This document shows positions 1 to 8,340 of a DNA stretch of 64,000 nt, piece by piece. The translations under genes and the position numbers were made by a program. Where the stretch lies: assembly GCF_039908645.1 (NCBI RefSeq), contig NZ_CP150917.1, positions 3,421,501 to 3,485,500 on the forward strand. The letters are read 5' to 3'. Under the pieces are notes generated by a model. It was not told where the DNA came from. It saw nothing but the letters and a program-made list of their open reading frames with translations, and did not search any database. Positions within the stretch are counted from its first letter, which is position 1, and each line of letters begins with the position of its first letter. The DNA comes from Pseudomonas helvetica (GTDB taxonomy: Bacteria > Pseudomonadota > Gammaproteobacteria > Pseudomonadales > Pseudomonadaceae).

Positions 1-20
1 ATAAGGACATCCGCACCACC

Positions 21-1220
21 GTGGCCACTTACTCACTCGTTATTCGCCGCCTGATGATCTGCTCGCTGACCATCGTCGTCAGCCGCGCCATCACCAGCCC
101 GTTGCTGACGCTGTTCCTCAGCAACAAGCTGGGCCTGAATCAGCAGGACGTTGGCCTGCTGTTGGGCATCGCGGTGTTCATCGCCACCCTGCTCGCGCTG
201 TATGGCGGTTACATCATCGACCGCCTGGAGAAACGCCGGTTGCTGATTCTGGCGATGCTTTCCAGCGCCGTTGGTTTTGTCCTGCTGACCTTCGCCCACA
301 ACCTTTACCTGACCACGCTGACGCTGGTGATTACCGAAACCGCTTCGGCGCTGTTTCTGATCGGCTCGAAAGCGATCCTCAGTGAAAATCTGCCGATGGG
401 CCAGCGGGCCAAGGCCTTTTCATTGCGCTATACCCTGACCAACATTGGCTACGCCACCGGCCCGATGCTGGGGGTGGTGATTGCCGGGGTGCAGCCATTG
501 GCACCGTTCCTGATTGCCGGTGGCATCGCTTTTTTCAGCACCTTCCTGATGAGAGGGATTCCCGGATCGGCCAAGGAAGCGGCTGTTGGCCAGCCACAGA
601 GCTTTCTGAAAACCCTGGTGACCCTGAAGAACGACCGCACACTGATCATGTTCACCTGCGGCTGCCTGCTCAGCACCGTGGTGCACGGACGTTTCACCCT
701 GTACCTGTCGCAATACCTGCTGGTGACGCAAAACGAGCACATTGCGCTGAAAACCATGGCCGCGATCCTCGCCTGCAACGCGATCAGCGTGATTCTCTTG
801 CAGTACCAGATCGGCCGATTCCTTAAACGCGAACAGCTGCGTTACTGGATTGTTATCGGCAGCAGCCTGTTCATCTTCGGATTGATCGGCTTCAGCTTTG
901 CGCAGAACCTGGTGCAGTGGTGCCTGGCGATGTTTGTCTTCACCCTTGGCGAAATGATCATCTACCCGGCAGAGTTCCTGTTCGTCGATACCCTGGCACC
1001 GGAAGAACTGCGCGGCAGCTACTACGGCGCGCAGAACCTGGCGGCATTGGGCGGTGCGGCGAGCCCGGTGATTTGCGGCTTTTTGCTGACCCACACGGCA
1101 CCGGCGACGATGTTTTATGCCCTCAGCGCACTGACCGCCATGGGCGGATTGCTGTGTTTCCTGAGTGGTCGGCGCGTCGCCACACTTCAAAATAAATGCA
1201 CTGAAAGCTCATTAATATGA
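21..1220 (+). CDS. MFS family transporter
   Basis: A 399-residue membrane protein with about twelve hydrophobic segments, the size and pattern of a major facilitator superfamily drug/metabolite exporter. The loop after the second segment (GGYIIDRLEKRRLL) resembles the MFS motif A (G-x-x-x-D-R-x-x-R-R). The start is a GTG at 21; an AAGGA lies at 4-8, rather far for a Shine-Dalgarno, so the exact start is uncertain and could lie slightly downstream. The substrate cannot be predicted. The gene is followed by a strong intrinsic terminator, so it seems to end its own transcript before the HPP gene. Confidence 0.85.
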   Translation: MATYSLVIRRLMICSLTIVVSRAITSPLLTLFLSNKLGLNQQDVGLLLGIAVFIATLLALYGGYIIDRLEKRRLLILAMLSSAVGFVLLTFAHNLYLTTLTLVITETASALFLIGSKAILSENLPMGQRAKAFSLRYTLTNIGYATGPMLGVVIAGVQPLAPFLIAGGIAFFSTFLMRGIPGSAKEAAVGQPQSFLKTLVTLKNDRTLIMFTCGCLLSTVVHGRFTLYLSQYLLVTQNEHIALKTMAAILACNAISVILLQYQIGRFLKREQLRYWIVIGSSLFIFGLIGFSFAQNLVQWCLAMFVFTLGEMIIYPAEFLFVDTLAPEELRGSYYGAQNLAALGGAASPVICGFLLTHTAPATMFYALSALTAMGGLLCFLSGRRVATLQNKCTESSLI

Positions 1221-1243
1221 ATTTGTCAGGGGTGAGATAGATC

Positions 1244-1258
1244 GGCACACTGTGCCGG
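1244..1258. promoter_or_regulatory. Short perfect inverted repeat upstream of HPP gene
   Basis: GGCACA-C-TGTGCC arms lie between the MFS stop codon and the terminator hairpin. It could be an operator or simply part of the transcript 3' end. No regulator is recognised. Confidence 0.25.
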
Positions 1259-1285
1259 TTCCTCCCCCAAATGTTGGAACGTTTA

Positions 1286-1322
1286 AAGGGCTTTCTGGTG
1301 ATCCAGACAAGCCCTTCTTTTT
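1286..1322 (+). terminator. Intrinsic terminator
   Basis: Stem AAGGGCTT/AAGCCCTT with inner TCTGG/CCAGA arms, followed by CTTTTT. It ends the MFS transcript about 30 nt before the HPP start codon. Confidence 0.8.
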
Positions 1323-1353
1323 GCCCGTTCTTTGCCACTGGATCGTTTTCGTT

Positions 1354-2061
1354 ATGCTCGCTCGCTGGATACCCGCTGCCGTCAACACCCGCCCCTCTGA
1401 ATGGAGCCGTGCCGCCATCGGCATGTCGCTGGGCACGCTGCTGAGCGTCTGGCTCTGTGGCCAGGTGTTCGGCATGGATGTGGCCTTGCACTTGATCGGG
1501 CCGTTGGGCGCTTCGGCGGTGTTGCTGTTCGCCGTGTCTTCCGGCGCACTGGCGCAGCCATGGTCAATTCTCGGCGGCTATTTGTGTGCAGCGGTGGTGT
1601 CGCTGCTGGTGGCCCATGTGCTTGGGCGCACGCTGGGCAGTGCCTGCCTGGCGGCTGGCATGGCGCTGATTCTGATGTGCTGGCTGCGTTGCCTGCACCC
1701 GCCGGCGGGTGCGTTGGCGTTGCTGCTGGTGGTGGCGGACCCGGCGACCATCGCGATGGAGTGGCGCGAACTCGGCCCGGTGATGCTCGCCGCGACGTGC
1801 ATGCTGCTCAGCGCCCTGGCCTATAACAACCTGACGCGGATCCGTTACCCCAAGGGCCACGGTGAACCGGTCGCCACAGTGCCCGCAGATCATCCGCCCA
1901 CAGACGCGCTGGCGATTACCGCCGAAGACCTCAAGCTGGCCCTGGCCGACATGCAGGAGTTCTTCGACGTCACGCCCGAGGACCTTGAGCAGTTGATCCA
2001 CGCCAGCGAGCTGCATGCCAAACGCCGCAGCATCAGTGAAGTGTTTGGCACTCGGCCTTAG
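1354..2061 (+). CDS. HPP family transmembrane protein
   Basis: 235 residues with about four to five hydrophobic helices, then a hydrophilic C-terminal tail of about 75 residues. The family signature His-Pro-Pro is present in LRCLHPPAGALALL. HPP proteins are integral membrane proteins; some have been linked to nitrite transport in plastids and cyanobacteria, but the role in pseudomonads is not established. No CBS domains are present, unlike in longer family members. The open frame extends upstream to 1252, but that part overlaps the terminator hairpin, so the ATG at 1354 (MLARWIPAAV) is the better start. Confidence 0.85.
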   Translation: MLARWIPAAVNTRPSEWSRAAIGMSLGTLLSVWLCGQVFGMDVALHLIGPLGASAVLLFAVSSGALAQPWSILGGYLCAAVVSLLVAHVLGRTLGSACLAAGMALILMCWLRCLHPPAGALALLLVVADPATIAMEWRELGPVMLAATCMLLSALAYNNLTRIRYPKGHGEPVATVPADHPPTDALAITAEDLKLALADMQEFFDVTPEDLEQLIHASELHAKRRSISEVFGTRP

Positions 2062-2072
2062 CCACTAAACCA

Positions 2073-3107
2073 CTAGGCCGCCGACTGCTGTCGCGCCGGC
2101 ACGGCCAGGCTCACCGCGCGCACCGAAGCACCGGCCGTCAACCCCAGTGCCTTGGCGGTGTGGGCATCGACAATCAAGGTTCCAGCGGCGACCCGCGCTG
2201 GCGCAGCGGTGATCCGGCAATCGGCGAACTGGCGGTTGTGAATCAGATACACCGCCGCCTGCTCTCCCGGCGTGCCGATGCTCAGTTGCAATACCTGGCT
2301 GTCACGCACCGCGCGAATGTCGCCGGTGGCGCACTCGATCAACGGGCCGCCGTCAAAGATGTCGATGTAATCCTTGTGCTCGAACCCTTCAGCCTTGAGC
2401 ATCCCCAGCGCCGGTTCGGTGTTGGGATGAACCCGGCCGATCGTTGCCCGCGCAGCCTCGGGCAGCAGGCAGGTTGGCAGCGGGAACTTCGGCATCAGTT
2501 CGGCAATGAAGGTCTTGTTGCCCAGCCCGGTGAGGTAGTCGGCGTCGGCAAAATCCATCTTGAAGAAGTGCCGGCCCAGCCCTTCCCAGAACGGCGAGAC
2601 GCCGTCTTCGTCCGAATAACCACGCATTTCGGCGATCACCTTGTCGCCAAAGTACTGGCGAAATTCGGCGAGAAACAGAAACCGCGCCTTGGACAGCAAA
2701 CGACCATTCAGACCGCTGCGATGACCGGCGTGCAGAAACAACGAACACAACTCCGATTGCCCGGTCATGTCATTGCCGAGAAACAGCGTCGGTAATTGCT
2801 GATTGATCCCGAGATTTTTCGACGCGGCGACAAACAACCCCATCCGGTAGTTGTACCAAGGCTCGCGCAGCCCGACCGCGCCAGCCAGGGCGCAGATACC
2901 GACGGCCTCGCCGTTGTCGGCCTCCAGCACAAACAGGTAATCGGCATCAGCCCGTTCGGCTTCACCGGCGAAGGTTTTTTCAGCCCATTCCAGGCGCTGA
3001 CGCAATCGCCCGGCATCGGCCGGCAAGGTGGTCAAACCGGCGCCGGCGCTGTGGGCCAGTGCCAGCAACGCCGGCAGGTCATTCATTGTTGCAGGACGGA
3101 CGATCAT
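2073..3107 (-). CDS. Arginine N-succinyltransferase family protein (stand-alone AstA homologue)
   Basis: 344 residues matching the AstA/AruF/AruG family over its full length: N-terminal MIVRPATMNDLPALLALA, then the conserved stretches YNYRMGLFVAASKNLGI, ELCSLFLHAGHR, SPFWEGLGRHFFKMDF and a C-terminal DIFDGGPLIECATGDIRAVRD. The family transfers succinyl from succinyl-CoA to the alpha-amino group of arginine or ornithine, the first step of the AST pathway. The other ast/aru genes are absent here, and there is one copy instead of the usual AruF-AruG pair. The start at 3107 has AGGAG eight bases upstream and overlaps the ctlX stop codon by one base, so the two genes are translationally coupled. 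The actual substrate (arginine, ornithine or citrulline) is open. Confidence 0.85.
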   Translation of the reverse strand: MIVRPATMNDLPALLALAHSAGAGLTTLPADAGRLRQRLEWAEKTFAGEAERADADYLFVLEADNGEAVGICALAGAVGLREPWYNYRMGLFVAASKNLGINQQLPTLFLGNDMTGQSELCSLFLHAGHRSGLNGRLLSKARFLFLAEFRQYFGDKVIAEMRGYSDEDGVSPFWEGLGRHFFKMDFADADYLTGLGNKTFIAELMPKFPLPTCLLPEAARATIGRVHPNTEPALGMLKAEGFEHKDYIDIFDGGPLIECATGDIRAVRDSQVLQLSIGTPGEQAAVYLIHNRQFADCRITAAPARVAAGTLIVDAHTAKALGLTAGASVRAVSLAVPARQQSAA

Positions 3108-4042
3108 CAATGCTGCTCCTGTGGACTCACGCGTTTAGGCAGATAGACTTCCGCGAGCATGCAGCGCGCGCTGCCGCCGCCAATCCGCTCGATGGTGTCG
3201 ATGTTTACCGGTAGAGGTTTGGCGTACGCTTCGACCATCCGGCGCTGGTCGGCATGCAGCGACCGCCAGGCCGTGCGCGACATCACCAGCAACGGCTCGC
3301 CAGCGGCGTTGTGCACTTCAAGCATGTTGCCGGCGAACGACTCCAGTTGATCGAAGCTCAGGCTCAAGACTTGCTTGCCGCTACGTTCCAGACGTGAGCG
3401 CAGTGCATTGCGTTCGTCCAGGTCGCTGACCGATTCCAGGCAGACCACTGCCAGTTGCCTGCCGACGCTCATCATCACGTTGGTGTGATAGATCGGCACA
3501 CCGTGACGGTCCACTGCGTTGAACGCGCAGAGCTCATAGCCGAGGTGCTCAACCACCTGATCCAACGCCTTCGCGTGGGTGCGGGTCGAGTAGCCGGCGT
3601 AGCAAATCCGCTGTTCGCGATCGAGGACCATGCTGCCGGTGCCCTCGAGGAACACGTCCTGCTGCTCAAGGTCGGAGAGGTCGAGCAATTGCTCGATGCG
3701 GTAGGCATCGCGCAGCCAGTCGAGTACGCCTTTGTCGCGTTCCAGGCGCCGGTTGTGACCCTGCATCGGGTACAGCACGAGCGTGCCGTCGGGATGGCTG
3801 CTCCACCAATTGTTCGGAAAGATCGAGTCCGGGGTGTGCGGGGCTTCGCTGTCGTTGTGCACCATGACTTCAACGCCGTGCTCGCGCAGGGCGGCGACAT
3901 AGCCGTCGAACTCTTGCAGGGCCTTGAGTTGTACGTCTTCGGCTGCAGCCGCCGGACGCTGGAAACGGTTGTTGGCGGCCGTGTCCTGGTTGAAGGAGAA
4001 ACGTGTCGGGCGAATCATCAAAACGGTATTGGTGGTTTGCAT
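3107..4042 (-). CDS. ctlX: CtlX-type citrulline/arginine hydrolase (amidinotransferase fold)
   Basis: 311 residues of the guanidino-group modifying enzyme superfamily (arginine deiminase / DDAH / CtlX pentein fold). The substrate-binding motif SIFPNNWWSSHPDGTLVLYP, the catalytic His in YHTNVMMSVG and the C-terminal nucleophile Cys in GGGSARCMLAEVYLPK are all visible. CtlX members hydrolyse citrulline to ornithine. Related enzymes act on arginine or methylarginines, so substrate assignment rests on family resemblance. The ATG at 4042 is preferred over the GTG two codons upstream. It is coupled to the downstream succinyltransferase gene (TGATG overlap) and lies downstream of an Lrp gene on the same strand. 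Confidence 0.8.
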   Translation of the reverse strand: MQTTNTVLMIRPTRFSFNQDTAANNRFQRPAAAAEDVQLKALQEFDGYVAALREHGVEVMVHNDSEAPHTPDSIFPNNWWSSHPDGTLVLYPMQGHNRRLERDKGVLDWLRDAYRIEQLLDLSDLEQQDVFLEGTGSMVLDREQRICYAGYSTRTHAKALDQVVEHLGYELCAFNAVDRHGVPIYHTNVMMSVGRQLAVVCLESVSDLDERNALRSRLERSGKQVLSLSFDQLESFAGNMLEVHNAAGEPLLVMSRTAWRSLHADQRRMVEAYAKPLPVNIDTIERIGGGSARCMLAEVYLPKRVSPQEQH

Positions 4043-4178
4043 GGGCACAGAATCAATGAGGGTTGAGAGGTGCTCATTGTCTGATTCGGCGCCGGAAAAA
4101 CCCGGCTGATAAGGAGGGAGTTGCTGCTGGAAATGGCTGAAAACGCGGTGGCTTGCAGCCGATTTGGTGGGCGTGATA

Positions 4179-4199
4179 AATCATCTGAAATCGATGATT
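4179..4199. promoter_or_regulatory. Inverted repeat in ctlX upstream region
   Basis: AATCATC-N7-GATGATT, AT-rich, lies 137 bp upstream of the ctlX start between the Lrp gene and ctlX. Lrp-type regulators bind AT-rich dyads, so it is a candidate operator for the adjacent Lrp protein. This is inference only. Confidence 0.3.
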
Positions 4200-4202
4200 A
4201 CC

Positions 4203-4229
4203 GTAGCAGCTGGCGCAGCCTGCTGCTAC
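4203..4229. repeat. Short REP-like inverted repeat
   Basis: GTAGCAGC-N11-GCTGCTAC lies in the intergenic space between the Lrp gene and ctlX. The sequence resembles the gtagcagctggcgcagcct repeat family common in fluorescent pseudomonads. It could act as a transcript-end hairpin for the transporter-Lrp operon. Confidence 0.5.
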
Positions 4230-4267
4230 GAAATCAGCGGCGTTTGGAAGTTGGCGCTGGGCCCGTT

Positions 4268-4744
4268 CTAGGTAGAGGTTTTGACCATTGCCAGCTCGGG
4301 GTGGCTGACCAGTTTGTCGATGTGCAGGTCCGGGTCGTCGAACCAGACTTCGGTCAATACCCGGTAGTGTTCCATGTCGCGACAGCGCATCCGCAGGCTG
4401 TAGTCGAAGGCGCCGCTGATCAATTGGCACTCCAGCACTTGCGGACAGGCGCGGACTTTGGCTTCGAAGGCTTTCTGCGCGGCGCGCCCACTCTGGTTCG
4501 ACAGCGCCACCAGCACCAGCAGCGACAGACCGGGGGTCAGTTTTTTCTCGTCGAGAATCGCCCCGTAGCCACGAATGACGCCGAGCTGTTCGAGCTTGCG
4601 CACCCGCTCAAGGCATGGCCTTGGCGTCAGGTGCACGCGCTCGGAAAGCTTCTGATAGGTGATGCGCCCTTCGTGGCGCAGCACCTCAATGATTGCCTGA
4701 TCAATACGATCAAGCACGATCGACATATCGCGGATGTCCGCCAT
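4268..4744 (-). CDS. Lrp/AsnC family transcriptional regulator
   Basis: 158 residues with the two-domain Lrp/AsnC layout. An N-terminal helix-turn-helix spans about residues 8-60 (LDRIDQAIIEVLRHEGRITY, then LSERVHLTPRPCLERVRKLE), and a C-terminal RAM effector-binding domain covers about residues 70-150. These proteins sense amino acids and usually control neighbouring transport or catabolic genes. It starts 12 bases after the ATPase stop codon and so probably forms the last gene of the transporter operon. The start at 4744 has an AAGG at suitable spacing. It likely controls the transporter and/or the ctlX-succinyltransferase pair. Confidence 0.9.
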   Translation of the reverse strand: MADIRDMSIVLDRIDQAIIEVLRHEGRITYQKLSERVHLTPRPCLERVRKLEQLGVIRGYGAILDEKKLTPGLSLLVLVALSNQSGRAAQKAFEAKVRACPQVLECQLISGAFDYSLRMRCRDMEHYRVLTEVWFDDPDLHIDKLVSHPELAMVKTST

Positions 4745-4756
4745 GTACGCCTTGCC

Positions 4757-5518
4757 TCACTTCAAACGGCCCGATAAAAATTGCTGTAAACGCTCGCTTT
4801 TCGGCTGGTCGAGAATCGTTGCATCGCCCTGCTCCTCGACCCGGCCTTGATGCAGGAACAGCACCTGGCTGGACACCTGCCGGGCAAAGCCCATTTCATG
4901 GGTCACCATCAACATGGTCCGGCCTTCTTCAGCCAACGCCTGAATCACCTTCAATACTTCACCCACCAGCTCCGGGTCGAGGGCCGAGGTCGGCTCGTCG
5001 AACAACAGAATCTGCGGTTCCACCGCCAACGCCCGGGCAATCGCCACCCGTTGTTGTTGGCCGCCGGACAGGAAGGCCGGGTACTGCTCGGCCACGCGTT
5101 GCGGCAGACCAACCTTGTCCAGATACGCCCGAGCGCTGACTTCAGCGTCCTTGCGGCTGACGCCCAGGACTTTGCACGGCGCCAGCATGATGTTCTCCAA
5201 AACCGTCAGATGACTCCACAGGTTGAAGTGCTGAAACACCATCGCCAGCCGCGTGCGCAAGCGCTGCAACTGCGCCGGGTTGGCAACCCGCATGCCACCG
5301 GGCGCCTGGCGGGTGACAATCCGCTCGCCGTCCAGCTCGATGGCTCCTTCATCCGCCCGTTCAAGGAAGTTGATACACCGCAGCATAGTGCTTTTGCCGG
5401 AGCCACTGGCGCCAATCATGCTCACCACATCACCGGCGCGGGCATTCAACGAGACGCCCTTGAGTACTTCGTTGTCACCGAAGCGTTTATACAGATTTTC
5501 AACGGTCAGTTTGTACAT
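4757..5518 (-). CDS. Basic amino acid ABC transporter ATP-binding protein (HisP/AotP type)
   Basis: 253 residues, the normal size for the HisP/GlnQ family. Walker A is GASGSGKST, the Q-loop region is MVFQHFNLWSHLTVLENIM, the signature is LSGGQQQRVAIARAL and Walker B is ILLFDEPTSALDPE, followed by the switch His in MLMVTHEMGF. It energises the two permeases encoded just upstream. The gene order binding protein, two permeases, ATPase is that of His/Arg/Orn/Lys uptake systems. Confidence 0.93.
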   Translation of the reverse strand: MYKLTVENLYKRFGDNEVLKGVSLNARAGDVVSMIGASGSGKSTMLRCINFLERADEGAIELDGERIVTRQAPGGMRVANPAQLQRLRTRLAMVFQHFNLWSHLTVLENIMLAPCKVLGVSRKDAEVSARAYLDKVGLPQRVAEQYPAFLSGGQQQRVAIARALAVEPQILLFDEPTSALDPELVGEVLKVIQALAEEGRTMLMVTHEMGFARQVSSQVLFLHQGRVEEQGDATILDQPKSERLQQFLSGRLK

Positions 5519-5594
5519 GCAACACTCCTGGAGCGCTGCCGTTGGCGACAGCGTTCTGGACAGAAAGAGGGAGGGAAAAAACCGGTTCCGGATC

Positions 5595-6305
5595 TCAGTG
5601 AGCCGGCCCGAGGAAATTCAGCCAGCGCTTCTCTGCGAGACGAAACGCGCCGACCAGGCCAAATGACAGCGCGAGGTACAGCAGCCCGGCGATACCGAAG
5701 GCCTGGAAGGTCATGAAGGTCGCGGCATTCGCGTCCCGGGCAACCTTGAGGATGTCCGGAATGGTCGCGGTGAACGCCACCGACGTGGCGTGCAGCATCA
5801 GGATCACTTCGTTGCTGTAGTAAGGCAGCGCCCGACGCAACGCCGAAGGCAGAATCAACTTCACATACAAACGCCAGCCACTCAGGCCATAGGCATGGGC
5901 CGCCTCGATTTCACCGTAGGGAATGCTGCGGATCGCCCCGGCGAAGATCTCGACGGTGTAGGCGCAAGTGTTGAGGGTGAACGCCAGCAAGGTGCAGTTC
6001 ATCGCATCGCGAAAGAACGCTTCCAGCAGCGGCTGCGAGCGGACCACCGCGATGCCGTAGATCCCGCTGTAGCAAATCAGCAACTGGATATACAGCGGCG
6101 TGCCACGAAATACATAGGTAAACAATTGCACCGGCCAGCGCAAAAGCCCCCAGCGCGACGTGCGCAGGATGGCCAGCGGCAGCGACAGGCAGAAGCCGAG
6201 CACGATGCTCACCACCAGCAGCCATAAGGTCATGGCCAAACCGGTGAAGTTGTAGCCGTCACTGAACAGGAAAGGTTTCCAGTATTCGGAGATCAATTCG
6301 ATCAT
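5595..6305 (-). CDS. Amino acid ABC transporter permease (HisM/AotM type)
   Basis: 236 residues with five or so membrane helices and the polar amino acid permease EAA loop (GEIEAAHAYGLSGWRLYVKLILP). It is one half of the heterodimeric membrane channel. The start overlaps the preceding permease stop by four bases (ATGA), showing translational coupling. The 76 nt between it and the ATPase hold no gene. Confidence 0.92.
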   Translation of the reverse strand: MIELISEYWKPFLFSDGYNFTGLAMTLWLLVVSIVLGFCLSLPLAILRTSRWGLLRWPVQLFTYVFRGTPLYIQLLICYSGIYGIAVVRSQPLLEAFFRDAMNCTLLAFTLNTCAYTVEIFAGAIRSIPYGEIEAAHAYGLSGWRLYVKLILPSALRRALPYYSNEVILMLHATSVAFTATIPDILKVARDANAATFMTFQAFGIAGLLYLALSFGLVGAFRLAEKRWLNFLGPAH

Positions 6306-7027
6306 CGCGTCATCCCTCGCACGCCCTGGTTGTAGCGCCGTTCAAGCACGCGCAAGACATAGTTCGAAGCGCTGGTGATCAGCAGGTACAGCGCTGCCGC
6401 CAGCAACAGAAAATCCAGCATGTTGAAGGTGCTTTTGCCGGCCTCCTGCGCGACCTTGACCAGGTCCGACAAGCCGATGATCGACACCAGCGCCGTAGCC
6501 TTGAGCAGCACCAGCCAGTTGTTGCCCAGACTCGGCAAGGCAAAGCGCATCATCTGCGGGAACACCACGCAGTAAAACCGCTGCCAACGGCTCAGGCCAA
6601 ACGACGCACCAGCCTCCTGTTGCCCCCGAGGGACACTGAGGATCGCGCCACGAAAGGTCTCGGTGAAATACGCGCCGTAGATAAATCCCAGGGTCACGAT
6701 ACCGGCCACGAACGGGTCGATTTCCATGTACGGCCATTGCATGAACTCGGTCAGGCTGCTCAGCCAGCCTTGCAGGCTGTAGAAGATCAGCAACATCAAC
6801 ACCAGGTCCGGTACACCGCGAATCAGCGTGGTGTAAAAGGTTGCCGGCAGGTTCAGCAGCCGCAGCGGCGAAAGCTTGGCCGCCGCACCGAGCAAACCCA
6901 GCAGCATGCTGACCAGCAGCGACAGCGCCGAGAGTTTCAGGGTCACCCAGGTGCCGTGCAGCAGCAGTGGGCCATAGCCTTGCAGGGCCGAGAGATCCAG
7001 GCCCAGAGCATTGAGGAAGGTATTCAC
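6302..7027 (-). CDS. Amino acid ABC transporter permease (HisQ/AotQ type)
   Basis: 241 residues with the same family fold as the downstream permease, including the EAA-like loop (GQQEAGASFGLSRWQRFYCV). The longer frame up to 7078 adds an unlikely hydrophilic extension. The GTG at 7027 is chosen because AGGTGA lies five bases upstream and translation begins VNTFLNALGLDL as in relatives. It forms the channel with the coupled HisM-like protein. Confidence 0.9.
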   Translation of the reverse strand: MNTFLNALGLDLSALQGYGPLLLHGTWVTLKLSALSLLVSMLLGLLGAAAKLSPLRLLNLPATFYTTLIRGVPDLVLMLLIFYSLQGWLSSLTEFMQWPYMEIDPFVAGIVTLGFIYGAYFTETFRGAILSVPRGQQEAGASFGLSRWQRFYCVVFPQMMRFALPSLGNNWLVLLKATALVSIIGLSDLVKVAQEAGKSTFNMLDFLLLAAALYLLITSASNYVLRVLERRYNQGVRGMTR

Positions 7028-7102
7028 GCAAGTCACCTGTCTTGAAGCACCACAGCGAGGCATTGGGTCGTGAACCACGGCCCAATGCTTCAGGTGCGCT
7101 GA

Positions 7103-7882
7103 TCAGTTGTTGTAGAGGTCCAGATCGCCGAAGTATTTCTTCTGGATCTGCGCGTAGATGCCCTTCTCGTGCAGGGCCTTGATGGCGGTGTTCAACATGC
7201 CTTTGAGCTCGTCGTTGTCCTTGCGTACACCGATGGCGATATCCGCCGGCACCAGCGGATCACTGATGCCTTGGCTGTTCTTGAAGGGGGCGCCTTGTGG
7301 CGACTCAAGGAAGCTCATCTGCGCTTGCAGCTTGTCCTGAATCGAGGCGTCGAGGCGGCCGTAAACCAGATCGGCGTAGACCTGATCCTGGTTCTGATAG
7401 GCGCGCAGTTTCACCCCGCCCGGCGCCAGTTTGGCCCTGGCGTAGGTTTCCTGAATGGTGCCTTGCATGAAACCAATGGTCTTGCCCTTGAGCGACTCGG
7501 CGGTGGGCTCAAGCCCCGAATCCTTGCGGGTGACGATGGCGGTCGGGCCGGCATACAGACGGTCGGTGAAATCGATCTGCTTCTTGCGGGCGTCGGTGAC
7601 GGTCATCGACGACTCGATGGCATCGAACTTGCCGGCCTTGAGCGCAGGAATCAGCCCGTCGAAGTCATTGCTGACCCACACACACTTGAGCTTCAGTTCG
7701 GCGCAGATTGCGTTGCCCAGGTCTACGCCAAAGCCTTGCACGCCACCGTCGGCAGTGGTCGACTCAAACGGCGGGTAGCTTGGGTTGGTGCCGAAGCGCA
7801 GTTCGGTCCACTCTTTGGCGCTAGCGCCGGCCGAGCAGAACAGCATCGCGAGTACAGGCAACGTCAGCCATTGGGTTTTCAT
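7103..7882 (-). CDS. Amino acid ABC transporter substrate-binding protein (ArgT/HisJ/AotJ type)
   Basis: 259 residues with a signal peptide of about 22 residues (KTQWLTLPVLAMLFCSAGASAKE) and an SBP_bac_3 fold: LRFGTNPSYPPFES at the N-terminus, the ligand-loop region SSMTVTDARKKQIDFT and a C-terminal KKYFGDLDLYNN. Relatives bind histidine, arginine, ornithine or lysine. The start at 7882 is preferred over 7888 because GGGA then sits nine bases upstream. It is the first gene of the transporter operon, with a 458-nt region to the divergent HIBCH gene. The neighbouring ctlX and succinyltransferase genes favour a urea-cycle amino acid as ligand. Confidence 0.92.
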   Translation of the reverse strand: MKTQWLTLPVLAMLFCSAGASAKEWTELRFGTNPSYPPFESTTADGGVQGFGVDLGNAICAELKLKCVWVSNDFDGLIPALKAGKFDAIESSMTVTDARKKQIDFTDRLYAGPTAIVTRKDSGLEPTAESLKGKTIGFMQGTIQETYARAKLAPGGVKLRAYQNQDQVYADLVYGRLDASIQDKLQAQMSFLESPQGAPFKNSQGISDPLVPADIAIGVRKDNDELKGMLNTAIKALHEKGIYAQIQKKYFGDLDLYNN

Positions 7883-8340
7883 CTTCATAAGTCCCGATTT
7901 GATTGGAATTATCGCGACCGGGCACAAATGCCCGGGCGCCTTTATGGGCAGGAACAGAGAGTCGATGCGGCGTCTGCCGCAGCAGCGTTCTTATTGTTTG
8001 TGTTCGGTGCACCGCCAAAGGCCGGCCACACCCCACCCTGAAACCCTTGGCGCAGACGGCTTCGAATGGAACGCCAGAATGCCAACAGTCGATTGTGCCG
8101 AGGTGTCGAAAGGACCGTCGCAGACAGCTCGCTTGTGCTGATGTCAGCATTTTCACAGCCGATCCTGTCGTGAATGCCCTATTAGGGGATTTTTGCGATG
8201 AAGGCGTTTGCAGGTATTACAAAAATGCAGACCGGACCTGCATCTATCACGGTTGTACATCGCAAATTTGCACTGTTACGATCCGGCATCGTTCGCGCGC
8301 GAACACTTCTATAAAGAACAATAAAAGCAGGGAGTTAGTG
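7883..8340. other. Divergent intergenic region, no gene seen
   Basis: 458 nt between the amino acid binding-protein gene and the HIBCH gene. It holds a CCGGGCA/TGCCCGG hairpin at 7918-7935 (leader of the minus-strand transporter), ATGCAG-N7-CTGCAT at 8225-8243 and a perfect 14-bp palindrome at 8291-8304. It should carry promoters for both directions. The open frame across it is not credible as coding and belongs to the upstream extension of HIBCH. Confidence 0.6.
8291..8304. promoter_or_regulatory. Perfect 14-bp palindrome upstream of HIBCH gene
   Basis: GTTCGCGCGCGAAC lies 36 bp before the HIBCH start codon, where an operator overlapping the promoter would be expected. No cognate regulator is identifiable. 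Confidence 0.35.
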
